Origin: an uncultured Muribaculaceae bacterium
GTDB lineage: Bacteria > Bacteroidota > Bacteroidia > Bacteroidales > Muribaculaceae
NCBI GenBank assembly: GCA_910578075.1
Contig: CAJTPK010000009.1
Span: forward strand, 37,371 to 101,370
Direction: 5' to 3'
Length of the DNA stretch: 64,000 nucleotides
The notes beneath the pieces were generated by a model that saw nothing but the letters and a program-made list of their open reading frames with translations, had not been told where the DNA came from and made no database searches. The first letter of the stretch is position 1. Each line of letters starts with the position of its first letter. The position numbers were made by a program, and so were the translations under genes. Below are positions 15,345 to 22,482 of the stretch, in pieces.

Positions 15345-15974
15345 TCAGAAGCTGACGCCTATACAGAGGCGGGCGATGTAGACATAATGCTGATCAAGTT
15401 TGTCGATCATATTTATATGCCTACGGTTGAAATACCTATAGCCGGCGCAAAGAAGCACATATGTTTTGGCTAATCTTGAATCAGACAGATTGATGCCGAC
15501 ACCAAGAGATGAAGAAAGGTCTCCGAAAGTGGGGGAGTCGTTGATTGTGTTGAAGGAATATCCTATTTTTGCGCTGAAGAACAGTAATGACGGTTTTTTA
15601 CGGAAGGATGTCTGAATTGTCGCGTATACAGGAATAAAGTTGTCTCCTCCTTGCACAGTCCGGTGAATTCCTGCACCGACACCGAGCATTCTTATGTAGG
15701 AGTTTTTGTAACCGAAGAGCACATCGACATCGAATGTTGACATGTCGTGACCTGTCAGGTCAAGGGATGCTCCGGCTTCTGCGCCCCATGTGAAATGCGA
15801 TTTTGCGAGACTTCTTGAACTTTCTGGAAAGAGACTTTCACGATTGGCTATTCTGACGCTGTCATTATCGATTTTATTTTCGGTGGCGTGTGCGGCAGGG
15901 GATAAAAACAGTAGACCCGCGGCCAAAGCGATTGCTTTAGCTGCGGATCTGTATCTATTTTTATTCTTCACCAT
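15345..15974 (-). CDS. Predicted outer-membrane beta-barrel protein
   Basis: A 209-residue protein with a signal peptide (KAIALAAGLLFLSPAAHA) and alternating amphipathic strands (DVDVLFGYKNSYIRMLGVGAGIH, SLLFFSAKIGYSF, YVLLCAGYRYF), ending in Phe as outer-membrane barrels usually do (RLCIGVSF). No specific family is recognised. It starts 15 bases after the end of rpoD on the same strand, so it may be cotranscribed with it. Confidence 0.7.
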   Translation of the reverse strand: MVKNKNRYRSAAKAIALAAGLLFLSPAAHATENKIDNDSVRIANRESLFPESSRSLAKSHFTWGAEAGASLDLTGHDMSTFDVDVLFGYKNSYIRMLGVGAGIHRTVQGGDNFIPVYATIQTSFRKKPSLLFFSAKIGYSFNTINDSPTFGDLSSSLGVGINLSDSRLAKTYVLLCAGYRYFNRRHINMIDKLDQHYVYIARLCIGVSF

Positions 15975-15989
15975 TGATAGGGCGTGGAT

Positions 15990-16850
15990 TTATTCGCCGA
16001 GATAACTTTTCAGAAGCTTGCTTTTCTGTCCTTTAAGACGACGGATAGCCTTCTCCTTTATCTGACGCACACGCTCGCGTGTAAGATCGAATTTCGCACC
16101 GATCTCCTCGAGTGTCATCTCTTGGCAACCGATGCCGAAGAACATCTTCAGGATCTCGCGTTCGCGGTCGTAAAGCTGCTTGAGCGCGCGGTCCACTTCT
16201 TTGGAAAGCGATTCCTGATTCAGGCTCGCGTCAGCCATGGGGCTGTCATCGTTTGGAAGCACATCAAGAAGGGAGTTATCCTCACCTTCCACAAAAGGAG
16301 CATCAACAGATATATGGCGTCCCGATACTTTCATAGTATCGGAAATTTTATCAACCGGCATGTCAAGACGCTCCGCAAGCTCCTCTGGAGAGGGGCGGCG
16401 TTCGTTTTCCTGCTCGAATTTAGAAAGCTCTTTAGTGATTTTATTCAGAGAGCCTACCTGATTGAGCGGAAGACGCACAATGCGGCTTTGCTCGGCAAGC
16501 GCCTGAAGAATCGACTGGCGAATCCACCAAACTGCGTAGGAAATAAATTTAAATCCGCGTGTCTCATCAAATTTCTGCGCTGCACGAATCAATCCAAGGT
16601 TGCCCTCATTGATAAGGTCAGGGAGGCTAAGTCCTTGATTCTGATATTGCTTTGCTACAGACACTACAAAACGAAGATTCGCTTTTGTCAGTTTCTCCAA
16701 CGCTGCGTGGTCTCCCTTTTTGATTCGCTGAGCGAGTTCCACCTCTTCGCTGACAGAAATAAGCTCTTCGCGACCAATTTCCTGCAGATATTTGTCAAGA
16801 GAGGCACTCTCGCGGTTAGTAATGGATTTTGTTATCTTTAATTGTCTCAT
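15990..16850 (-). CDS. rpoD: Primary RNA polymerase sigma factor (RpoD/SigA type)
   Basis: The short (286-residue) housekeeping sigma-70 factor of Bacteroidetes, lacking region 1.1. The start MRQLKITKSITNRESASLDKYL is the family N-terminus. Region 2 is NLRFVVSVAKQYQNQGLSLPDLINEGNLGL and KFISYAVWWIRQSI; region 3 begins RIVRLPLNQVGSLNKI; region 4 is EMTLEEIGAKFDLTRERVRQIKEKAIRRL. I use ATG 16850; an in-frame ATG four codons upstream is less likely. The promoter reads TTG-N20-TAAATTTG, followed by a purine-rich GGAAGGA ahead of the start. Confidence 0.96.
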   Translation of the reverse strand: MRQLKITKSITNRESASLDKYLQEIGREELISVSEEVELAQRIKKGDHAALEKLTKANLRFVVSVAKQYQNQGLSLPDLINEGNLGLIRAAQKFDETRGFKFISYAVWWIRQSILQALAEQSRIVRLPLNQVGSLNKITKELSKFEQENERRPSPEELAERLDMPVDKISDTMKVSGRHISVDAPFVEGEDNSLLDVLPNDDSPMADASLNQESLSKEVDRALKQLYDREREILKMFFGIGCQEMTLEEIGAKFDLTRERVRQIKEKAIRRLKGQKSKLLKSYLGE

Positions 16851-16872
16851 ATGTCCTTCCAAAAAATTGCTG

Positions 16873-16903
16873 CAAATTTAATCAAAAATCGTGAATAATC
16901 CAA
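16873..16903 (-). promoter_or_regulatory. rpoD promoter
   Basis: Minus strand: TTG (16903-16901), 20 bases, TAAATTTG (16880-16873). A full Bacteroidetes consensus, about 23 bases upstream of the start codon. Confidence 0.65.
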
Positions 16904-16926
16904 CTGATTTGAAACAATTTCAATTT

Positions 16927-16969
16927 AGAGTCCGTCTCCTAAAGCTAAATTTTTTATGAGACGGACTCT
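16927..16969. terminator. Hairpin between htrA and rpoD
   Basis: A 12-bp perfect stem, AGAGTCCGTCTC (16927-16938) with its complement (16958-16969), and a 19-base loop that contains a T-run. The words AGTCCGTCTCATGAA (58599) and AAGACGGACTCTTA (61678) recur elsewhere, so it may belong to a small dispersed hairpin family rather than being a dedicated terminator. Confidence 0.45.
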
Positions 16970-17030
16970 TATAAATTCGCTGATATTATCATAACAAATA
17001 TCATGCCAATTATCCATTATTCATCAGGTA

Positions 17031-17079
17031 AAAAACGTTAAACCGGATATCAGGTCCTGAGACCTGGTATCCGGTTTAA
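17031..17079 (-). terminator. Intrinsic terminator of htrA
   Basis: A near-perfect 19-bp stem (17038-17056 with 17061-17079, one G-T pair) around CTGA. On the minus strand it is followed by CGTTTTTTACC, the expected U-run. It lies 18 bases beyond the htrA stop. Confidence 0.85.
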
Positions 17080-17097
17080 ACATATCTTGTCAGTTTT

Positions 17098-18600
17098 TTA
17101 TTCCCCTGCGAGGTTGACTGCGTAGTAATACTTCTTGCCGGTGGGGTAGATACCGGTGATGAACATTACCTTGTCTTCATCGTCACCTTTCATTATCTGG
17201 TTGTAGATGCGCTCAACATCATCCGAAGAGTTTACTGCCGCGCCGTTGATGTCAGTGATGATGAATCCTTCCTTGATGCCAGCATCTTTTATGCATCCGC
17301 TCTTGACTCCGGTGACTTTGACACCGTTTGAGATGCCGAGATGCTGCTTGCTGTCGCTGCCAAGTTTCATGAATGCGCAACCGAGTTCCGAGAAGTCGCC
17401 TTTCTTTGTGATGTTTGTGCTTCCCTGGATATTACGAAGGGTGCCGGTTTTAGTTGTAGAAACATTGTCACGTACATAGGTGATGCTGATCTGATCACCG
17501 GGGCGGAATTTGTTGAGCTGCTCAACAAGCTCTGCATGGTTATGCACAGGCACCTTATTGATTGCGGTGATTACGTCGTCCTCTTTAAGACCAAGCTCTT
17601 TGGCAGTGCTTCTGTCGGTGACATCTGCAATAAGAAGACCGGATTTGGTAGCGGTGATATTCTTCTCTTTTGCAATCTTGGCATCAAGCTCGCGGACAGA
17701 ACATCCGAGAACAGCGCGCTGCACAGTGCCATACTGGCGCAGGTCAGTCATGACTTTCTTCACGATTGTTGTAGGAATCGCGAACGAGAAGCCAGAGTAG
17801 CTGCCGGTGTTGCTATATATTGCAGAGTTGATACCGATCAACTCTCCCTTGAGGTTCACAAGCGCACCTCCGGAGTTACCGGGGTTTAGTGCGGCGTCGG
17901 TCTGGATGAATGATTCGATGTTAAGTCCACCGCGCTGACCGTTCTGACCAAGGCTGCGAGCTTTGGCGCTGATAATACCGGCTGTCACTGTAGAGTTGAA
18001 TCCAAAAGGATTACCGACGGCAAGCACCCATTCTCCAATTTTTACTGTCTCACTGTTGCCGAATGTGATCGGTGCCAGACCTTTGGCATCAATTTTTATC
18101 AGAGCAAGGTCTGAAGCCTCGTCTGTGCCTATGATTTTTGCTTCATAGGTGGAGTTGTCGTTCATGAGCACCTCAAGTTTGTCTGCATCGGCAATAACAT
18201 GATTGTTTGTCACGATGTAACCGTCCTCCGAGATTATCACACCGGATCCAAGGCCGTTCTGCACAGGCTCGCTTTTCTTCTGCTGCTGGCGAGGCTGGCG
18301 CTGTTGGGGCTGCGGTTGTCCGAAGAAGAAATCAAACATTCCGAAAGGATCATATCCGCCACCTTGGTTTGCGTAGGGATTGTTACGTGTCTGTGTTGTG
18401 TAGCTTTTTATACACACCACAGCGTTCACGGTTTTCTCGGCAGCTACAGTAAAGTCTGTCTCGAAAGCGGCCGGCGAACCGGAAGTGCGTATAAAGTTCT
18501 GACCAGAGGCATTTGCCTTGGTAGAAGTCACAGCCTGAAATGTGGCTGATGACAGCACGGCCACAAGAGCGACCGATGCGAACAATGTGAATTTCTTCAT
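17098..18600 (-). CDS. Periplasmic serine protease of the HtrA/DegP (Do) family
   Basis: A 500-residue protease/chaperone of the periplasm. It has a signal peptide (MKKFTLFASVALVAVLSSATFQA is the hydrophobic start), a Gln/Pro-rich linker (FFGQPQPQQRQPRQQQKK), then the trypsin-like domain with the triad His in VTNNHVIAD, Asp in DEASDLALIKI and Ser in NPGNSGGALV. Two PDZ domains follow (AVLGCSVRELDAKI; LGISNGVKVTGV). I use ATG 18600; an upstream in-frame ATG at 18648 would add a hydrophilic leader before the signal peptide. Confidence 0.93.
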   Translation of the reverse strand: MKKFTLFASVALVAVLSSATFQAVTSTKANASGQNFIRTSGSPAAFETDFTVAAEKTVNAVVCIKSYTTQTRNNPYANQGGGYDPFGMFDFFFGQPQPQQRQPRQQQKKSEPVQNGLGSGVIISEDGYIVTNNHVIADADKLEVLMNDNSTYEAKIIGTDEASDLALIKIDAKGLAPITFGNSETVKIGEWVLAVGNPFGFNSTVTAGIISAKARSLGQNGQRGGLNIESFIQTDAALNPGNSGGALVNLKGELIGINSAIYSNTGSYSGFSFAIPTTIVKKVMTDLRQYGTVQRAVLGCSVRELDAKIAKEKNITATKSGLLIADVTDRSTAKELGLKEDDVITAINKVPVHNHAELVEQLNKFRPGDQISITYVRDNVSTTKTGTLRNIQGSTNITKKGDFSELGCAFMKLGSDSKQHLGISNGVKVTGVKSGCIKDAGIKEGFIITDINGAAVNSSDDVERIYNQIMKGDDEDKVMFITGIYPTGKKYYYAVNLAGE

Positions 18601-18852
18601 ATCTGTTTTCTTTGTTTGTTTTGTTCTTTTTTCATGAGAAAGGCTCATTTTTTATCGATTAGTCCGGATGTGGAATCCAGAAGTCTTTGACGACTCCGTT
18701 GTTTCGTCTACAAAGTAAATGCAAAATTACCGCCAATATTACACGGCTTAACACTAAATTGTTAAAATTAAAACTTTTTAAGGATGATGTATAGATTATT
18801 AATTCTATTTTTGTATAACTAAGTAAAGACAAACAGGAATTGGTCTATCATC

Positions 18853-19383
18853 ATGAACAGAAGCAGACTTCATAGATATACGATATATATTTTACTTATC
18901 TTGTGTGGGATAAGTGTGTCTTCATGTCGCTCAAAAAGGAATGTGAGCAGAAATGAGAAGATTATCAGGGAATTGACTATTCATAAGGGTGAGATGAAGG
19001 GTGACCGGAATCATCGGATGATTGTGGATGAGGCAATGACATGGGTGGGTACGCCATACGCTTATGCCAAAAATGGCAAAGGGGAGGGAACGGATTGTTC
19101 CGGCATGGTGATGACTGTCTACGAAGATGTGATGGGCAAGAAATTGCCTCGGAATTCTGCGAAACAGGCTGAATTTTGTAAATCTCTCGATCCGGATGAA
19201 GTAGAGATCGGTGATCTTGTTTTTTTTGCAACGGGTAAAGATCCCGACAGGATATCGCATGTCGGCATAATGATAGATGAGGTGAATTTCGTTCATGCCT
19301 CTACAAAAAAGGGTGTTGTGGTTTCACGTATTGACACACCGTATTATATCCGCACATTCAAGATGTTCGGCAGAGTCCCATAA
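18853..19383 (+). CDS. NlpC/P60-family cell-wall hydrolase lipoprotein
   Basis: A 176-residue endopeptidase likely to cleave peptide stems of peptidoglycan. The N-terminus is a lipoprotein signal with the lipobox SVSSC (Cys about 25). The NlpC/P60 domain follows: VGTPYAYAKNGKGEGTDCSGMVM with the catalytic Cys, DLVFFATG, and ISHVGIMI with the catalytic His; a further His is in FVHAS. A possible -7 box TATTTTTG is at 18806-18813. It stands alone. Confidence 0.9.
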   Translation: MNRSRLHRYTIYILLILCGISVSSCRSKRNVSRNEKIIRELTIHKGEMKGDRNHRMIVDEAMTWVGTPYAYAKNGKGEGTDCSGMVMTVYEDVMGKKLPRNSAKQAEFCKSLDPDEVEIGDLVFFATGKDPDRISHVGIMIDEVNFVHASTKKGVVVSRIDTPYYIRTFKMFGRVP

Positions 19384-19469
19384 AATTCTTATATTATATT
19401 GGTAAATAAGCCCACTTGCCTTGTCTGCAACACCTCCTTTGATGCAAGCTTCACTGTCTGGAGTAATAA

Positions 19470-19739
19470 AGGTCCCGATACAATCTTTTTGAGTATCAGC
19501 CAAACAAACATTGGACATTTGGTGCAAGCTGGATGTATATGTTTGATAAAAAGGGGACAAAATATCCTGCCTGGGGTTATTCAAATGTTAATCCGTATTA
19601 CAGGGAACGCTATATCAAGAACAACGGAAATATGGTTGTGTTGTCAATAAGCTATTCTGCTGATTTCGGTTCAATATTCCGTTCATCGCGCCGTTCGCTC
19701 AACAATTCGGACAACAGTTCTTCTCCGCTCAAGATGTAA
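19470..19739 (+). pseudogene. C-terminal fragment of an outer-membrane beta-barrel receptor
   Basis: The frame ending at 19739 reads NKHWTFGASWMYMF, KYPAWGYSNVNPYYRERYIK, then NMVVLSISYSADFGSIFR and a polar tail. This is the pattern of the last strands of a TonB-dependent-receptor-like barrel. Upstream, the frame closes at a stop at 19467-19469 and there is no signal peptide, plug or start. It is best read as the remnant of a deleted larger gene. Confidence 0.55.
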
Positions 19740-19753
19740 TCCTCTCCAAAGAA

Positions 19754-20197
19754 TCAAGCTTTCACAAGTTTGAGGTCAAAATACATTATTCTGCTTTTCA
19801 GTGATTCGCTCTCTGGAATGTTGAACATTTCACGTTCACTTTGCTCTGTCTTATATAATGGCTTAAAACCATTCTTTGCGTAATAATGTAGTGTGATGTC
19901 GGTATTATAGGCATCTACAAGAAGATAACGGCATATGCCTATTCCGTTCTCATTGGAACAAAGGACTTTTAGTGTCTGCATCAATTGGGAACCAACATTA
20001 AGTCCTTTCCTTTGATAATTTTGACTTACTCCAAGTCTGCCAATCAGCATAGGTGGATAACTGCGATGATGCTTCGTGTATGGAATCTTTCGTTGGAGTG
20101 AGTTTCTTGATGAATTATCAAGAGTATAGGACTTAATGCCATCGTATGAGAAAGTGGCTACCGCTATTATTTCTTTGTCATTGTTTTTTCGGGGGGA
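19754..20197 (-). pseudogene. Truncated GNAT acetyltransferase (toxin-type) remnant
   Basis: The frame encodes the C-terminal two-thirds of a small GNAT of the toxin type: ATFSYDGIKSYTL, PPMLIGRLGVSQNYQRKGLNVGSQL with the acetyl-CoA loop, YLLVDAYN and YAKNGFKPLY. The first ATG (20050) lies inside the conserved core. The matching sequence continues upstream to about 20190 without any start codon, so the N-terminal ~50-60 residues are missing. An out-of-frame antitoxin-like gene runs directly into it, as if an internal deletion had joined the two. Confidence 0.65.
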
Positions 20198-20357
20198 AAA
20201 CTGCTCGTTTGCATTCTTCCCACATTGCAGCGACTTTCTTACGTTTTGCCTCTGAGATTATAGGCGTTGGAAGCTTAGCATTACGGTCTGCTTCCTCATT
20301 AAACCTTTCGGCATCATCACCCCAAAGTATAGGGTTAGATTTTATTGTCATTGCCAT
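20178..20357 (-). CDS. Short antitoxin-like reading frame upstream of the GNAT remnant
   Basis: A 59-residue frame, MAMTIKSNPILWGDDAERF through EEADRNAKLP and ISEAKRKKVAAMWEEC, ending at TGA 20178. A good Shine-Dalgarno-like AGGAG lies eight bases upstream of the ATG. The size, Lys/Glu-rich helix and position before a GNAT gene resemble antitoxins of GNAT toxin pairs. It overlaps the GNAT remnant in another frame. It could be intact or itself cut short by the deletion that removed the toxin's start. Confidence 0.45.
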   Translation of the reverse strand: MAMTIKSNPILWGDDAERFNEEADRNAKLPTPIISEAKRKKVAAMWEECKRAVFPPKKQ

Positions 20358-20720
20358 GATTTTATCTCCTATGTTTATAATATTACAAAATTATAACAAA
20401 ATTTCGACTTAATAAGATTTTAAGACCATAAATTTTCAAGTGTTTACGGAAATGCCATCGGAATTCCCCACTATGGCGGTGAAATTCTTGAATTTCTTTG
20501 GTTAGTACACTCTTTGATTCAAATATTTTTCATAAATTTACAGTCGGATTGAGGCAACTCAGTCCACGACATATTTGAAAAATAAGAAGCGTTAGGCTGC
20601 TGTCTCCACATTTGAGTACAAAGGTTTCCTATGACCATCAAGTTTAGATGCGGCATAGTTAGCTCACGTTTTCTTTGAATACCAACCGCCAATGAACCTA
20701 TGGCATAAAAACTAAATCTA
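20358..20720. other. Intergenic region without recognisable gene
   Basis: About 360 bp. A minus-strand frame here reads RKRELTMPHLNLMVIGNLCTQ, with the flavour of coding debris (possibly transposase-like), but it lacks a credible start and cannot be assigned. No promoter or structured RNA was identified with confidence. Confidence 0.3.
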
Positions 20721-21191
20721 ATGAGAAAAAAAGTGAAACTCAGCACCTGGTGTACCGTGATGACCTTAATAGGTCTGATTGTTCTTTTAGCGGCATTTTA
20801 CTTTGCTAAAGATTCATTGGCAAAATACATAGTAATCAGCGCGCTTTTTGTTCTTTGTTTTACAGCTCTATGTTATATGCCATTATCTATTTCAATTCGA
20901 AATGGAGAATTAAACATTAATAGGCCACTTAGGATTAAGTCTATTCCATTAAGTAGTATTAAGTCCGTGAAATTGGTTTCTCCAACAATGGCTCAAAAAC
21001 GTATTTGCGGAAGTGGTGGTTGGTTTGGCTATTATGGATGGTTTAATGAGCCTTCAATTGGGAAATATTTTGCCTATTATGGTAAAGCCTCTGATTGTTT
21101 TCTTGTCACATTGAAAGATGGTAAAAAGTATCTTCTTGGATGCGAGAATCCCAAAGACATGGTGGAATTTATAAACGAATCGAATTTATGA
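20721..21191 (+). CDS. Membrane-anchored PH-like domain protein
   Basis: A 156-residue protein with two membrane helices (about 12-30 and 36-54) followed by a compact beta-rich domain: LSISIRNGELNINRPLRIKSIPLSSIKSVKLV, and at the end DCFLVTLKDGKKYLLGCENPKDMVEFI. This is the arrangement of bacterial PH-like proteins, where the PH fold follows two transmembrane segments. The role is unknown. It overlaps the symporter by four bases (ATGA), so the two are translationally coupled. Confidence 0.7.
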   Translation: MRKKVKLSTWCTVMTLIGLIVLLAAFYFAKDSLAKYIVISALFVLCFTALCYMPLSISIRNGELNINRPLRIKSIPLSSIKSVKLVSPTMAQKRICGSGGWFGYYGWFNEPSIGKYFAYYGKASDCFLVTLKDGKKYLLGCENPKDMVEFINESNL

Positions 21192-22387
21192 AGAAACAGC
21201 AGATATTTCTTTGGCTGGGAGCACTTGTTGCAGGTCTCCTTTTAGGATGGCTTGACATCAGTTGGGTCAACAGTGTCATGACCATTATAGCCACCATCTT
21301 TACGCGTCTTTTCCGTTTTCTGGCGGTGCCTACAATAGTGCTCGCTATTACCACCACCTTGGCTTCTTTGGGGGCGGGAAAGGAAATGGGCAAGATGTTC
21401 CGCTCCACAATTTTTTACACTCTACTCACCACTTTTTGTGCTTCGGCTGTGGCATTGGGTCTCTACCTGCTTATAAATCCGGGCAATATACCCACAGAAG
21501 CCATATCCCAAGAAGTCGCGCAGACTGTGCGGGAAACAGCAGAGGGCTCGTATGCAGACCATATGATAAATGTGATTCCCGACAATATCGTCAAACCTCT
21601 ACTCGATGGAAACGTATTGAGCCTGCTCATAATTTGCTTCGCTGTCGGTATAGCCTTGAGTGGTATGCCTGACTCCAAACCTAAGCAGATAGTGCTCAAC
21701 GGACTTATCGGTGTGCAGGAAATACTTTATAAACTGATTCATTGGCTGATTGCTGTCATGCCCATCGGCATTGTGGCATTCTCAGCCCAGATGATAGCCA
21801 GCATGAGCGGTAGCGTCATGCTTGACTCCATCGGAAAATATGTTTTGGTGATCATCGGAGGCAACTGTGTGCAATTCTTTATTGTCTTGCCCATATTCCT
21901 TATATCCAAGGGTATTAATCCAGTCAAGGCATTGGGGGGCATGTTACCTGCTGTCATGATGGCATTTTTTACAAAAAGTTCGGCAGCAACACTCCCTGTC
22001 ACCATTGAGACTGCTGAGAAGAATATGAAGGTTTCGCCTAAAGTAGCCCGCTTCGTGCTTCCCATATGCACAACTATGAACATGAACGGGTGTGCGGCAT
22101 TCATACTCGCCACCTCGCTCTACGTGATGCAGAACAATGGAATGGAAATCTCCATAGCCACAATGGCGCTTTGGCTTCTTATATCTGTCATTTCAGCCGT
22201 AGGAAATGCCGGGGTTCCGATGGGATGTTATTTCATGACACTATCACTGATGTCGGGTATCGGGGCGGATATTGCGATTATGGGAATAATTCTACCTATA
22301 TACACCGTAATCGACATGGTGGAGACAGCCGAGAATGTCTGGTCAGATTCCACAGTATCTATTCTCGTGAACCGGATCTCCCGATAG
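21188..22387 (+). CDS. Dicarboxylate/amino acid:cation symporter (DAACS family)
   Basis: A 399-residue inner-membrane symporter of the GltP/DctA/SdcS-like family, which imports dicarboxylates or acidic/neutral amino acids with Na+ or H+. It has about eight membrane helices. The two re-entrant loops show as AFFTKSSAATLPVTIETAEKN (serine-rich HP1) and AVGNAGVPMGCYF (HP2), with the NMNG motif (CTTMNMNGCAAF) of helix 7. The start is ATG 21188, which overlaps the stop of the PH-like gene. It ends before a strong shared terminator. Confidence 0.9.
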   Translation: MKKQQIFLWLGALVAGLLLGWLDISWVNSVMTIIATIFTRLFRFLAVPTIVLAITTTLASLGAGKEMGKMFRSTIFYTLLTTFCASAVALGLYLLINPGNIPTEAISQEVAQTVRETAEGSYADHMINVIPDNIVKPLLDGNVLSLLIICFAVGIALSGMPDSKPKQIVLNGLIGVQEILYKLIHWLIAVMPIGIVAFSAQMIASMSGSVMLDSIGKYVLVIIGGNCVQFFIVLPIFLISKGINPVKALGGMLPAVMMAFFTKSSAATLPVTIETAEKNMKVSPKVARFVLPICTTMNMNGCAAFILATSLYVMQNNGMEISIATMALWLLISVISAVGNAGVPMGCYFMTLSLMSGIGADIAIMGIILPIYTVIDMVETAENVWSDSTVSILVNRISR

Positions 22388-22414
22388 CGAACCGGAGACA
22401 TCTACATTAATCGC

Positions 22415-22458
22415 AAAATGAGAGACCGCCTAAACTCGTTTAGGCGGTCTCTCATTTT
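22415..22458. terminator. Bidirectional terminator between symporter and GH97
   Basis: A perfect 20-bp stem (22415-22434 with 22439-22458) closed by CTCG, with four A at the left foot and four T at the right foot, between two convergent genes. Confidence 0.9.
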
Positions 22459-22482
22459 AACCTTAACAATTCATTTACCTTA

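Noticed and set aside
15984..16841. A 285-residue frame antisense to rpoD
   Set aside because: It mirrors the conserved sigma-factor gene on the other strand; the long open frame is a by-product of codon use.
18853..19383. NlpC/P60 lipoprotein considered as a phage or T6SS effector
   Set aside because: It has an ordinary lipobox and stands alone; no immunity or secretion gene is adjacent, so a housekeeping cell-wall hydrolase is simpler.
20519..20746. Minus-strand frame MPHLNLMVIGNLCTQ.., possibly transposase debris
   Set aside because: Too short and without matching catalytic residues or terminal repeats; noted only as unassigned DNA.
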